A stretch of 64,000 nt of DNA from Candidatus Fusobacterium pullicola (GCA_018883725.1 JAHLFN010000068.1:41255-105254); one strand, 5' to 3'; counted from the stretch's first letter, positions 42,723 to 53,000 are shown. Made by a program: numbers and translations. Notes: generated by a model from the sequence alone, not told the origin.

Positions 42723-43520
42723 ATGAAATATGAAGCTATAGTATGCGATTTAGATGGAACACTTTTAAATGCTGATCATAGATTAGCAGAAGAAACAAAA
42801 GAGGTTATAAAAAAGGTAAAGGATACAGGTAAGAAAATTTTTATAGCAACTGGAAGACATCATAAAGATGCACTGGAGATTAAAAAACAATTAGGGTTAG
42901 ATTCTTATCTAATAAGTTCAAATGGTGCTAGAATCCATGATGAAAATAATAAAGAAATTTATGAAAGAAATTTAGATTTAGATATAGTAAACTTTATTTT
43001 AGATACCAAGTGTAGTTCAGATATTTCAAGACATATTTATACCGATGAAAAATGGTATGTAGAGGATGAAAAAGAGGAGTATAGAATATCTCATCAAGCA
43101 AGTGGATTTTTATATGAAGTAAAAGATTTTTCAAAAATAACTGGAGAAAAATTTATAAAAATATTTTTTATTAGTACAAATCAAGAGGAACTTTTAAAGT
43201 TAGAGAAATATTTTGAAAAAGAGCTGGGAGAAAAAGTTTCAATTACATTATCAGGACCAGAATGTTTAGAATTAATGGCGAAAAATGTAACAAAGGGAGA
43301 GGCTGTAAAGAATATAATGGAGAAATTAAATATCTCACTTGAAAATACTATGGCCTTTGGAGATGGACTGAATGATTATGAAATGCTTAGTGAAGTAGGA
43401 AAAGGGCTTCTTATGGGAAATTGTGCTGAAAGACTTAGAGAGAAACTTCCAAATAATGAAGTGATAGGAAAAAATACTGAAAATGGAGTAGCTAAGTATT
43501 TAAAAGAAATTTTTTTATAG
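42723..43520 (+). CDS. Cof-type HAD family phosphatase
   Basis: A 265-residue HAD hydrolase of the Cof/YidA (class IIB) group. Motif I is VCDLDGTLLNADHRL with the nucleophile Asp; motif II is IFIATGRHHKDA; motif III/IV is TKGEAVKNIMEKL and MAFGDGLNDYEMLSEVG. These enzymes dephosphorylate sugar phosphates, FMN or PLP with broad specificity; the true substrate cannot be read here. The start ATG follows AAGGAG. The FtsW-like gene begins 37 bases after it. Confidence 0.93.
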   Translation: MKYEAIVCDLDGTLLNADHRLAEETKEVIKKVKDTGKKIFIATGRHHKDALEIKKQLGLDSYLISSNGARIHDENNKEIYERNLDLDIVNFILDTKCSSDISRHIYTDEKWYVEDEKEEYRISHQASGFLYEVKDFSKITGEKFIKIFFISTNQEELLKLEKYFEKELGEKVSITLSGPECLELMAKNVTKGEAVKNIMEKLNISLENTMAFGDGLNDYEMLSEVGKGLLMGNCAERLREKLPNNEVIGKNTENGVAKYLKEIFL

Positions 43521-43557
43521 GAAAATTACTCTAAGATGAGTGATTTGGAGGAGATTG

Positions 43558-44784
43558 ATGGAAAAAGTAAAATTGGAAACAGAAAATCCTTACTATAAAA
43601 GAAATCAGATAGATAAAGTATTGAAAAAATTAGATAAGGAAAAGAGAAAAAAAGCTAGAAATAGAGGAATAATTATTTTAATAATAGTCATTGTAATAAT
43701 GAGTTGTTTAAATATGATTAGTACAAGATTTTATAGTATATATTCAAATGGAATATCAGTTGTATGGAAACATTTTGTATATATTTTAGCAGGGCTTGTA
43801 TGCTTTGTTATAACCTCTCAAATAAACTATAAATCTTATAATAAAAATAGAACATCTGGTCTGTTATTTCTATCTTCTATTTTGATTTTTATATCAGTTA
43901 TAATAGGAAGTAAGATACCAGCTCTTCATAGAATAATTCCAGAGGTAAATGGAGGTATTGGTTGGATAAGAATAGGACCAATTAGTATACAACCTTCTGA
44001 ACTTATGAAGTTACCATTTATAATAGTTATAGCACACATATTGGAAAAGTGTGAAGAGGAAAGATATGATGATAAAAGAATACTGATGACATTATGTCCT
44101 GTATTTTTCATATATATGTTACTAATAAATTTACAAAAAGATATGGGAACCTCAATACACTATATGGGAATTTTTTGTTTTATGTTATTTATGAGTAGAA
44201 TCAATATGAAATACATAGTAACAGTTAGTACAGTAGTATTTACATTAATTGGAGGATTATTTTATTATGTAAATACTTTAAGTGAGTTGGGAGATAAAAG
44301 TTATAAGATAAAAAGGGTAGCTAGTTTTTTAAATGGACTTTTAAAAAACGAGTATGATTATGGTATAGGATATCAAGTTGGACAATCTCTTATTGCTTTT
44401 GGAAGTGGAGGTTTAATAGGAAAAGGATATGGAAATGGAGTACAAAAATATAAGTACTTACCAGAGATTGAAACGGATTTTATCTTAGCTTCTTATGGAG
44501 AAGAGTTAGGATTTATTGGAATGTTATTACTATTAACAATTTTTTTATTACTATTTAATATAACTCAAAGAACAGCTATGGAAACGAAGGATTATTTTGG
44601 GAAGTATTTAGCGATGGGAATTGGTGGTTATATAATAATTCAAATGATAATAAATTTATCAGTTGCATTAGGAATATTACCAGTGTTTGGAATACCAATG
44701 CCATTTTTTAGTTCGGGAGGAAGTTCTATTGTAACTGTTTTTTCTGCTTTAGGAATTATAATTAATATAAATAAGAACAGATAA
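43558..44784 (+). CDS. FtsW/RodA/SpoVE family peptidoglycan polymerase
   Basis: A 408-residue SEDS glycosyltransferase with about ten membrane helices and an unusually charged N-terminal cytosolic stretch (KLDKEKRKKARNRG). SEDS motifs seen are WIRIGPISIQPSELMKLPFI, DMGTSIHY with the catalytic-type Asp region, GYGNGVQKYKYLPEIETDFI and MPFFSSGGSSIVTVFSALG. It polymerises glycan strands from lipid II with a class B PBP partner, for division (FtsW) or elongation (RodA). Sequence alone does not separate the two, and no PBP is adjacent. ATG 43558 has GGAGGAG at 43547-43553; the in-frame GTG 43540 is less likely. Confidence 0.9.
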   Translation: MEKVKLETENPYYKRNQIDKVLKKLDKEKRKKARNRGIIILIIVIVIMSCLNMISTRFYSIYSNGISVVWKHFVYILAGLVCFVITSQINYKSYNKNRTSGLLFLSSILIFISVIIGSKIPALHRIIPEVNGGIGWIRIGPISIQPSELMKLPFIIVIAHILEKCEEERYDDKRILMTLCPVFFIYMLLINLQKDMGTSIHYMGIFCFMLFMSRINMKYIVTVSTVVFTLIGGLFYYVNTLSELGDKSYKIKRVASFLNGLLKNEYDYGIGYQVGQSLIAFGSGGLIGKGYGNGVQKYKYLPEIETDFILASYGEELGFIGMLLLLTIFLLLFNITQRTAMETKDYFGKYLAMGIGGYIIIQMIINLSVALGILPVFGIPMPFFSSGGSSIVTVFSALGIIININKNR

Positions 44785-44832
44785 AAAAAGCGTTTTATCA
44801 ATGAAATTAATCTTTGATAGAACGCTTTTTTT
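44783..44832. terminator. Bidirectional terminator after the FtsW-like gene
   Basis: A run of A plus GCGTT (from 44783) pairs with AACGC plus a T run (to 44832), extended by an inner TATCAA/TTGATA pairing. It serves both convergent genes. Confidence 0.88.
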
Positions 44833-44834
44833 AA

Positions 44835-45413
44835 TTAAAATAGTGTTTTTCTAAAGTTAACGATTGGTAAAACTGGAAAAACTCCATTTTCAGCATAGTT
44901 AATAAGCCCTACTTGTAATCCCTCTAATTTTTTAGTAGCATTGATAAAACCAAGTTGTAATCCTCCTACTTGTTGAGCATAGTTAATAAATCCAAGCTGT
45001 ACTAAAGCTTCTTGATTAACCATATTAAACCCTCCTAGTTGGAAAGTAGCATTTCCACCAACAGTATTTACAAGTCCTAGATTTCCTCCATTTACATCCC
45101 CTTTAACATCATTCCAAAGTGCTAATGAGATTCCTTTCATATTTCCATCTACTCTAAAAGCCTCAAAGAATAAAGAAAGGTGAAGTCCACTAAAGTTACC
45201 ATTTACTTTTCTGTAACCAATAAGTGATAAATCTAGTCCTGAAACATTTTGGTTTTCTGCTCCAAGTAGGTTAAAACTGAAACCATCTATTGAATCAGTT
45301 TTAGTAGCTCCTATTTGAACACCAGGTAGGATAGAAAATTGAGCTCCTTGAGTAGCTCCAAAAGAAACTGAAGATAGTAAAGCTATTCCAGCTAATAATG
45401 ATTTTAATTTCAT
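44835..45413 (-). CDS. Surface repeat protein, LA_2272-like
   Basis: A 192-residue secreted or outer-membrane protein with a signal peptide (MKLKSLLAGIALLSSVSFGA) and a mature part of short repeats with a G-x-x-(L/I)-(G/S)-L-(I/V/W)-N pattern. Examples are GLDLSLIGYRKV, GISLALWND, GNLGLVN, GGFNMVNQ, LGFINYAQ, LGFINATK and VGLINYAE. This resembles a family first named from Leptospira LA_2272, abundant in Fusobacteria; the repeat period of about 20 residues suggests a beta-solenoid. The C-terminal end VNFRKTLF terminates in Phe, like many outer-membrane proteins. Function is unknown; adhesion or exposure to the host is possible. It stands alone between a terminator and aroC. Confidence 0.75.
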   Translation of the reverse strand: MKLKSLLAGIALLSSVSFGATQGAQFSILPGVQIGATKTDSIDGFSFNLLGAENQNVSGLDLSLIGYRKVNGNFSGLHLSLFFEAFRVDGNMKGISLALWNDVKGDVNGGNLGLVNTVGGNATFQLGGFNMVNQEALVQLGFINYAQQVGGLQLGFINATKKLEGLQVGLINYAENGVFPVLPIVNFRKTLF

Positions 45414-45534
45414 ATAAATTCCTCCATAAACAAAATTCAGTTTTTATTATAGCATATTTTTATCAAAAATAGTATAGTTAATACAGAAAAATATGTGGTA
45501 TAATTGTAAGAAAAAAGATATGAAAGGAGATAAT

Positions 45535-46629
45535 ATGGGAGCGAATTGGGGACACAGTTTGAGACTTTCGATATTTGGAGAATCTCATGGTAAAGCTATA
45601 GGAATAAATATAGATGGTTTAGCAAGTGGGATAGAGTTAGATTTTGAAAGTATAGAAAAAAATATGGAGAGACGAGCTCCTGGTAGAAATAAATTTTCGA
45701 CTCAAAGAAAGGAAAGTGATTCCTTTGAAATTTTAAGTGGCATATATGAGGGAAAAACAACAGGGGCACCACTTTGTGCAATAATAAGAAATGAAGATAA
45801 AAAATCAAAAGATTACTCTAAATTAAAGGAGGTAATGAGACCAAATCACAGTGATTATCCAGCCTTCATAAAGTATAAAGGAAATAATGATGTAAGAGGA
45901 GGAGGTCATTTTTCAGGGAGAATAACTGCTCCTATAGTATTTGCTGGAAGTATAGCCAAAACAATTTTAGCTAAAAAGGAGATATATGTTGGAGCTTCAA
46001 TAAAAAGCATAAAAAATATCGAGGTTGAAAGTTTAAAAATGGAGGAGTTAACACTTGATACTTTTGATAAATTAGCTTATAAGGAGATGGCTATTTTAAG
46101 TGATAAAAAAATATTAGAGGTAAAGGAAGAGATTGAAAAAGCAAGAATAAATCAAGATTCTGTAGGAGGAACTATAGAATGTTTCGCAATAGGTGTACCT
46201 GCAGGCTTAGGGGAACCATTTTTTGATTCTTTAGAAAGTAGTATATCTCATTTAGCTTTCTCTATTCCAGCTGTAAAAGGGATAGAGTTTGGAAAGGGAT
46301 TTGATATAACAAGATATTATGGTAGTGAAATAAAAGATGAGTATTATTATGAAGGGGAAAAAATAAAAACAAAAAGGAATAATAATGGTGGAATATTAGG
46401 TGGACTCTCAACTGGTATGCCTATTAGTTTCAGAGTTGCAATAAAACCAACACCTTCAATTTCAAAAATACAAAATACTGTAAATATAAAAACAAAGGAA
46501 AATTGTGAGCTGGTGATAGAGGGAAGACATGATCCTTGTATAGTTCCAAGAGCTGTTGTAGTAATTGAATCAGTTATGGCGATAGCATTATTAGATAAGA
46601 TATATGAGGCTGGTGGTAAATATGAATAA
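45535..46629 (+). CDS. aroC: Chorismate synthase
   Basis: A 364-residue AroC catalysing the last step of the shikimate pathway (EPSP to chorismate) with reduced FMN. Diagnostic blocks are LRLSIFGESHGKAIG, MERRAPGRNKFSTQRKE, RPNHSDYPAFIKYKG with RGGGHFSGRITA, and GRHDPCIVPRAVVV. ATG 45535 (AAAGGAGATAAT before it) is preferred to the longer in-frame start 45493. It leads an aroC-aroE-aroQ unit, with an 8-base overlap with aroE. Confidence 0.96.
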   Translation: MGANWGHSLRLSIFGESHGKAIGINIDGLASGIELDFESIEKNMERRAPGRNKFSTQRKESDSFEILSGIYEGKTTGAPLCAIIRNEDKKSKDYSKLKEVMRPNHSDYPAFIKYKGNNDVRGGGHFSGRITAPIVFAGSIAKTILAKKEIYVGASIKSIKNIEVESLKMEELTLDTFDKLAYKEMAILSDKKILEVKEEIEKARINQDSVGGTIECFAIGVPAGLGEPFFDSLESSISHLAFSIPAVKGIEFGKGFDITRYYGSEIKDEYYYEGEKIKTKRNNNGGILGGLSTGMPISFRVAIKPTPSISKIQNTVNIKTKENCELVIEGRHDPCIVPRAVVVIESVMAIALLDKIYEAGGKYE

Positions 46630-47431
46630 GTACGGACTTGTGGGAAAAAAATTGGGACACTCTCTTTCACCTATAATACATAACTATGTTTTTAAAAGTT
46701 TGAAAATAGATGGGGAGTATTCACTATATGAGATAGAAGATAGTAAAAATATATTAGAGATAATGTTAAAAGAAGGTATAAAAGGATTTAATGTTACAAT
46801 TCCTTATAAAGAAAGTATAATAGAACATTTGGATTATATATCTGAAGAAGCTAAAAAAATAGGAGCAGTAAATCTCGTAAAAATAGAAAATGGTAGAAGT
46901 TATGGATATAATAGTGATTACTTTGGTGTAATTGAGATGTTAAAAAAAAGTGAGGTTCAAGTAAAAAATAAGGTATGTTATATATTAGGGAGTGGAGGAG
47001 CATCTAAATCTGTTATAGTGGCTTTGAGTGATCTAGAGGCTAAGGAGATAATAGTAGTAACAAGAGATGTAGAAACAAAAAAAGAGGAGTTAGAAAAAAA
47101 TTTTAAAGATATAAAAGTTGTATCATATGATGAGATTGGTATGGGTGATATCATAATAAATACAACTCCTTTAGGAATGTATCCTAATATAGATAGTACA
47201 CCTGTAAATAAAGATATACTTAAAAATTTTAATGTAGCAGTTGATGTAGTTTATAATCCAAAGGTTACAAAGTTTTTAAAGGAAGCAGAGGAGATTGGAT
47301 TAAAATGTGTAGATGGAATAACTATGTTAATAGCTCAAGCTATAAAAAGTGATGAGCTATGGGAGGGGATAAAAATAGATAATAGTATAGAAGATAGAAT
47401 AGAAAAAATACTTTTAGAAAGATTAAAATGA
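46622..47431 (+). CDS. aroE: Shikimate dehydrogenase
   Basis: A 269-residue AroE, the NADPH-dependent reduction of 3-dehydroshikimate. Blocks seen are LVGKKLGHSLSPIIHNYVF, KGFNVTIPYKESII (with the catalytic Lys), GAVNLVKIENGRSYGYNSDY and the nucleotide-binding ILGSGGASKSVIVAL. The C-terminal VDGITMLIAQAIKSDELW is typical. ATG 46622 overlaps the last 8 bases of aroC, with GGTGG just before; the longer start at 46604 is less likely. Confidence 0.95.
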   Translation: MNKYGLVGKKLGHSLSPIIHNYVFKSLKIDGEYSLYEIEDSKNILEIMLKEGIKGFNVTIPYKESIIEHLDYISEEAKKIGAVNLVKIENGRSYGYNSDYFGVIEMLKKSEVQVKNKVCYILGSGGASKSVIVALSDLEAKEIIVVTRDVETKKEELEKNFKDIKVVSYDEIGMGDIIINTTPLGMYPNIDSTPVNKDILKNFNVAVDVVYNPKVTKFLKEAEEIGLKCVDGITMLIAQAIKSDELWEGIKIDNSIEDRIEKILLERLK

Positions 47432-47443
47432 GGTGAATAGAGT

Positions 47444-47881
47444 ATGAAAATTATGGTGTTAAATGGACCAAATATAAATTTTTTAGGTATAAGGGAAAAA
47501 GAAGTATATGGTTCACAAAACTATGAAGAAATGTGTCAATATATTAAAAGAAATATAAAAAAAGAGATAGAATTAGAAATATATCAAAGTAATATAGAAG
47601 GAGAATTAATAAACTTAATTCAAAAAGCATATTTTGATAAATTTGATGGGATTGTTATTAATCCGGGAGCCTATACTCATACATCAATAGCACTATATGA
47701 TGCAATAAAAAGTGTAAGTATTCCAACTATAGAAGTACATATTTCAAACGTTCATAAAAGAGAAGAATTTAGACATAAATCATTTACAGCAGCAGCTTGT
47801 ATAGGTCAAATATGTGGTCTTGGTAGTGATGGATATATCTTAGCAATAGAATTTTTATATAATAAAATTATAAACAAATAG
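47444..47881 (+). CDS. aroQ: 3-dehydroquinate dehydratase, type II
   Basis: A 145-residue dodecameric class II dehydratase. Blocks are MVLNGPNINFLG, REKEVYGSQ (with the catalytic Tyr), IVINPGAYTHTSIALYDAI, EVHISNVHKREEFRHKSF (with the catalytic His and Arg) and GQICGLGSDGYILAIEFL. It forms 3-dehydroshikimate for AroE. It starts 12 bases after aroE. No clear terminator follows; transcription of the next unit begins at its own promoter. Confidence 0.96.
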   Translation: MKIMVLNGPNINFLGIREKEVYGSQNYEEMCQYIKRNIKKEIELEIYQSNIEGELINLIQKAYFDKFDGIVINPGAYTHTSIALYDAIKSVSIPTIEVHISNVHKREEFRHKSFTAAACIGQICGLGSDGYILAIEFLYNKIINK

Positions 47882-47951
47882 TTCTTAAAATACTGATAGA
47901 GTACTGAAATAAAAATAAAAAATAAAATTTTAAAAGAAAAAAGTTTTTATT

Positions 47952-47980
47952 TTGACAAAAAACGAAAAATGTGATATTCT
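47952..47980 (+). promoter_or_regulatory. Promoter of the fhs-pur transcript
   Basis: Consensus TTGACA (47952-47957), a 17-bp spacer and TGA-TATTCT (-10 at 47975-47980) with extended TG. Start would be near 47987. Confidence 0.85.
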
Positions 47981-48003
47981 TAACATATAAAAGAAAAAAA
48001 TAT

Positions 48004-48068
48004 CTCATATATACCTCAAATATGGTGAGGAGTTTCTAGGGTTTACCACTGTAAAAAACCGCTATGAG
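48004..48068 (+). ncRNA. Purine riboswitch, guanine-type core (C at specificity base)
   Basis: P1 is CTCATA (48004-48009) with TATGAG (48063-48068). P2 is CCTCA/TGAGG with the 7-base loop AATATGG (consensus GATATGG). J2/3 is AGTTTCTA, as in known purine riboswitches. P3 GGTTT/AAACC has a long loop ACCACTGTAAA, whose CC can pair with GG of the P2 loop. The specificity position in J3/1 is C (48062), predicting guanine rather than adenine. The core departs from the norm at J3/1 (GC-T instead of AC-T) and in the size of L3. It stands before the fhs-pur operon, the expected location. Confidence 0.83.
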
Positions 48069-48138
48069 TTTAAAGATAATAGTTGTATGATTATTATTTT
48101 CCTCTTTGGTATGTATGATATTGTTAGGGAGGAAGAGT

Positions 48139-48255
48139 ATGTTATTTGTTAATGAAAAGAGAAAAAAACTGAAAAATAGTTTAAAATCAATTTCTAACAA
48201 AGGCATAGTTGTAAACTTAAAAATATGTATAAGAAATGGTCTAAGTGTGTACTAA
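48139..48255 (+). CDS. 38-residue leader ORF between purine riboswitch and fhs
   Basis: ATG at 48139 with GGGAGGAAGAGT directly upstream, TAA at 48253-48255. The product is Lys/Arg-rich (MLFVNEKRKKLKNSLK start) with no known domain. The last codons and stop lie in the 5' arm of the terminator at 48238-48292. A ribosome finishing the ORF would block the hairpin. It could be a leader peptide coupling translation to antitermination, or a real small protein. Upstream, TTCCTC (48099-48104) can pair with GAGGAA of its ribosome site (48129-48134), a possible switch point. Confidence 0.6.
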   Translation: MLFVNEKRKKLKNSLKSISNKGIVVNLKICIRNGLSVY

Positions 48256-48292
48256 TGCAGAGCATCAGTATATGTTTAGACCTTTTGTTTTA
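48238..48292 (+). terminator. Strong attenuator-like terminator before fhs
   Basis: Outer stem GGTCTAA/TTAGACC (48238-48244 with 48276-48282) and inner stem TACTAATGC/GCATCAGTA (one mismatch; 48250-48258 with 48262-48270, loop AGA), followed by TTTTGTTTT. It lies before fhs, so it must be read through for pur expression. Confidence 0.88.
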
Positions 48293-48315
48293 ATAGAAAC
48301 TTTGAGGAGGAAAAT

Positions 48316-49980
48316 GTGAAAACTGATATTCAAATAGCTCAAGAGGCAAAAATAGAAAATATTATAGAGATAGCAAAAAAAGTAGGACTTACTGAAGATG
48401 ATATAGAGCAGTATGGTAAGTATAAGGCAAAGGTTAATTTAGATGTATTAAAAAAACTTGAAAATAGAAAAGATGGGAAATTAGTATTAGTAACTGCGAT
48501 TACTCCAACTCCAGCAGGAGAGGGGAAATCTACAGTAACAGTAGGACTTACTCAAGCACTAAATAAATTAGGAAAATCCTCTGTAGCTACTTTGAGAGAG
48601 CCTTCACTTGGACCTGTATTTGGAATGAAAGGAGGAGCTACTGGTGGAGGATATGCTCAAGTAATTCCAATGGAAGATATCAATTTACATTTTACTGGAG
48701 ATTTACATGCTATAGGGGTAGCACATAATTTAATTGCTGCTTGTATAGATAATCATATCAACTCAGGAAATACTTTAGATATAGATATTACAAAGATATC
48801 TTGGAAAAGAGTAGTGGATATGAATGATAGAGCTTTAAGAGAGGTTGTTATAGGGCTTGGTGGAAAGGTAAATGGTGTTCCAAGAGAATCATCTTTCCAA
48901 ATAACAGTAGCTTCTGAGATAATGGCTGCTCTATGTTTAGCTAATTCATTGATGGATTTAAAAGATAAGATTAGAAATATGGTATTTGGGTATTCGAAAG
49001 ATGGAAAAGCTTTAACGGTTGGGGAGTTAAAAATAGAGGGAGCTGTAACAGCACTGTTGAAAGAAGCATTAAAACCAAACCTTGTTCAAACTTTAGAAAA
49101 TACTCCTGTATTTATTCATGGAGGACCATTTGCTAATATAGCTCACGGTTGTAACTCAATATTAGCTACAAAATTAGCTTTAAAACTTTCAGATTACACT
49201 GTTACAGAAGCTGGATTTGCCGCTGATCTAGGAGCAGAGAAATTTTTAGATATAAAGTGTAGAAAAGGAAATCTAAAACCTAACTGTGTGGTAATAGTAG
49301 CTACAGTAAGAGCTTTGAAACATCACGGAGGAGCAAAGGAGCTTTCAGAAGAGAGTATAGAAGCTTTAGAAAAAGGAATAGCAAATTTAGATAAGCATAT
49401 AGAAAATATGAAGAAGTATAACTTACCAGTTGTAGTAGCAATTAATAGATTTGTAAGTGATACAGAGAAAGAACTTGAATTTATAGAAAAACATTGTAAA
49501 AAATTAGATGTACCAGTAGCATTATGTGAGGTATGGGCAAAGGGAGGAGAAGGTGGAATTTCTCTTGCTAAGGAAGTAATTACTCAGTTAGAAAGAGAAA
49601 TAGATGATTATAAACCACTTTATCCATTAGAATTAAGTATAAAAGATAAAATAGAGATAATAGCAAAAGAGATTTACGGTGCTGATGGAGTGGAATTTAG
49701 CACTGGAGCTAAAAAAATGTTAAAAACAATAGATGAGCTAGGTTATGGAGATTTACCAGTTTGTATGTCTAAAACTCAAAAATCTCTTTCAGACAATGCT
49801 GCATTAATAGGAAGACCTACAGGATTCACAGTAACAATTAATGAGTTGAGAATATCAGCAGGAGCAGGATTTATAGTGGCAATGGCAGGAGATATAATAG
49901 ATATGCCAGGATTACCTAAAAAGCCAGCTGCAGAATTGATAGATATAGATGAAAATGGAAAAATAGAGGGATTATTCTAG
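48316..49980 (+). CDS. fhs: Formate-tetrahydrofolate ligase
   Basis: A 554-residue enzyme making 10-formyl-THF from formate, THF and ATP. The ATP loop is [16 protein letters not shown], followed by [33 protein letters not shown] and the C-terminal [11 protein letters not shown] and [16 protein letters not shown] blocks. The start is GTG 48316 with GAGGAGG at 48304-48310; an overlapping ATG at 48314 is followed at once by TGA. It is the first gene of the purine operon, supplying formyl groups to PurN and PurH. The purL gene starts 37 bases later. Confidence 0.97.
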   Translation: MKTDIQIAQEAKIENIIEIAKKVGLTEDDIEQYGKYKAKVNLDVLKKLENRKDGKLVLVTAITPTPAGEGKSTVTVGLTQALNKLGKSSVATLREPSLGPVFGMKGGATGGGYAQVIPMEDINLHFTGDLHAIGVAHNLIAACIDNHINSGNTLDIDITKISWKRVVDMNDRALREVVIGLGGKVNGVPRESSFQITVASEIMAALCLANSLMDLKDKIRNMVFGYSKDGKALTVGELKIEGAVTALLKEALKPNLVQTLENTPVFIHGGPFANIAHGCNSILATKLALKLSDYTVTEAGFAADLGAEKFLDIKCRKGNLKPNCVVIVATVRALKHHGGAKELSEESIEALEKGIANLDKHIENMKKYNLPVVVAINRFVSDTEKELEFIEKHCKKLDVPVALCEVWAKGGEGGISLAKEVITQLEREIDDYKPLYPLELSIKDKIEIIAKEIYGADGVEFSTGAKKMLKTIDELGYGDLPVCMSKTQKSLSDNAALIGRPTGFTVTINELRISAGAGFIVAMAGDIIDMPGLPKKPAAELIDIDENGKIEGLF

Positions 49981-50017
49981 TATAAAAAATTCTATATTAA
50001 GTTTTTCAGGAGGAGAA

Positions 50018-53000
50018 ATGAATTACCGTATTTTTGTAGAGAAGAGACCAGGATTTGACTTAGAAGCTAAAAGACTTGAAAATGAATTAAAAGAGAGCCT
50101 TCAATTAAAGGGACTTGAAAAAGTAAGATTACTAAATTGTTATGATATTTTTAAAATAGATAGTTTAGAGTTAGAAAAAGCTAAGAAATTGATATTTTCT
50201 GAGGTAGTAACAGATATAGTAACTGAAAATTTAGAAAGTAAAGGAGCAAAATACTTTGCTATAGAGTTTTTACCAGGTCAATTTGATCAAAGAGCTGATT
50301 CAGCTATGCAATGTTTAAATTTAATATCTGATAAAAATCAAGAAACTGTAGTAACAAGTGGAAGAGTTATAATTCTTGAAGGAAATATCTCTACAGAAGA
50401 TTTAGAAAGAGTAAAAAAATACTACATTAACCCAGTTGAGATGAGAGAAAAATCTCTTGAAAAATTAGAAATAGAGAGTGGAGAACAAGCTCAAGAGGTA
50501 CCAGTATATAATGGGTTTATAGGATATAAAGCTGATGAACTGGAAAATTTTAGAAAAGAGTTAGGGCTTGCAATGACATTTGCAGATATAGCTTTTGTTC
50601 AAGAGTATTTTAAAAATACGGAAAGAAGAGATCCAACTGAAACAGAGATAAAAGTTTTAGATACATATTGGTCTGACCATTGTAGACATACAACTTTTGA
50701 AACTAAAATAAAAAATATAATTTTTCCAAAATCAGAATTTGGAGATACTTTACAAAAAGCTTTTGAGAATTATTTAGAAGCTAGAAAATTTGTTCATCAA
50801 GAAAAAATAGAAAAAAAATATATCTCTTTAATGGACATGGCAACAATCTGTGGTAAAGAGATGAGGAAAACAGGAAAATTAAATGATTTAGAAGTATCAG
50901 ATGAGATAAATGCTTGTTCAGTGTACATAGATGTAGATGTAGATGGAAAAATTGAAAAGTGGTTATTGATGTTTAAAAATGAAACTCATAATCACCCGAC
51001 AGAGATAGAACCTTTTGGTGGTGCTTCTACATGTTTAGGGGGAGCAATAAGAGATCCACTATCTGGAAGAGCATATGTTTACCAAGCTATTAGAGTGACA
51101 GGATCTGGAAATCCATTAGAGAAGTTAGAAGATACTCTTCAAGGAAAACTACCACAAAAGAAAATAACTACTGGAGCAGCGGCTGGATACTCTGCATATG
51201 GAAATCAGATAGGTCTTACTACTGGGCATGTAGCTGAGATATACCATGATGGATATAAAGCAAAAAGAATGGAGGTAGGAGCTGTTGTAGGAGCAGTACC
51301 TGCTGATTGGGTAAGAAGAGAAAGTGCTTCAACAGGAGATATAGTTGTACTTTTAGGTGGAAAAACGGGAAGAGATGGTTGTGGTGGAGCAACTGGTTCA
51401 TCAAAGGAGCATACTGATGATTCTTTAAGACTTTGTGGAGCAGAGGTTCAAAAGGGAAATGCACCAGAGGAGAGAAAAATACAAAGGCTATTTAGAAATC
51501 CAGAGGTTACAAAACTTATAAAAAAATGTAATGATTTTGGAGCTGGGGGTGTATCAGTAGCAATAGGAGAATTAGCTCCAGGGCTAGATATAAATCTAGA
51601 TGTAGTTCCAACAAAATATCTAGGATTGAGTGGAACAGAACTTGCTATCTCTGAATCGCAAGAGAGAATGGCAGTGGTGATAGAAGCAAAAGATAGAGAT
51701 AAGTTTATAGATTTAGCAAATAGAGAGAACTTAGAAGCAACTGTGGTGGCAGTAGTTACTGATACAAATAGATTAGTATTAAATTGGAAAGGTAAAAAGA
51801 TAGTTGATATCTCAAGGGAGTTTTTAGATACTAATGGAGTTACTCAAGAGAGTGAGGTAGAAGTAGAAAATATAAATTATAAGGAAAGTCCACTTGTAAA
51901 TATAGAATATGATGGAAAAACTTTAGAAGAAAGATGGTATAACATGCTATCTTCACTAAATGTAGCCTCACAAAAAGGACTTATGGAGATGTTTGACTCT
52001 ACAATAGGAGCAACAACTGTACTTATGCCATTTGGAGGAAAATATCAAATGACTCCAACAGATGTAAGTGTACAAAAAATTCCATTGATCAATGGAGAGA
52101 CAGACACAGCATCTGCAATCACATGGGGATATAATCCGGTTTTATCATCATGGTCTCAATTTCACGGAGGAGCTTATGCAGTGGTTGAATCCTTAGCAAA
52201 GTTAGTGAGTGTTGGAGTTGATTATAAAAAAATAAGATTGTCATTCCAAGAGTACTTCCAAAAATTAGGACAAAATCCTATAAATTGGGGAAAACCTTTC
52301 TCAGCTTTATTAGGAACAATAGAGATGCAAAGAGCTTTTGAAATTCCAGCCATAGGTGGAAAAGATTCGATGAGTGGAACATTTAATGATATACACGTAC
52401 CACCTACATTGATCTCATTTGCTGTAGCACCAGTAAAAGCTAGTGTAGTTATATCACCTGAATTTAAAAAATCAGGAAATAAAATCTATTTATTAAAATA
52501 TCATATGCTAGAGAACTATATGCCTAATGTAGATGAATTGAAAATGAATTTTGAATATTTACATGAAAATATAATTAAAGGAAATATATTATCAGCTATG
52601 ACATTAAAACATGGAGGAATAGCTGAAGCTGTAAGTAAGATGACATTAGGAAATAGAGTAGGAGCTAAAATAAAAGATCTTGGAAACGAACTATTTAAAT
52701 TAGGATATGGTAGCTTTATAATTGAATCTTCAGTTGAACTTACTGGTAATAATATTGAATTAATAGGGGAGACAATATCTGAATATAAGATTATTGTTGG
52801 AGAAGTAGAGATAGATATGAGAACTGGTGAAAGGGTATGGTTAGATAAGTTATTCCCAGTATTCCCACATAAAACAGTGGAAAAGGTAGAAAAATATATT
52901 TGGACACCATATGAAAAGAAAGAGATTGTAGTTTGTAAAAATAAAGTAGCTAAACCAAGAGTTTTAGTACCAGCTTTTCCAGGAACAAACTGTGAATATG

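Noticed and set aside
48069..48315. THF riboswitch before fhs
   Set aside because: fhs is a folate enzyme, but no THF riboswitch pattern was visible; the purine riboswitch explains the leader.
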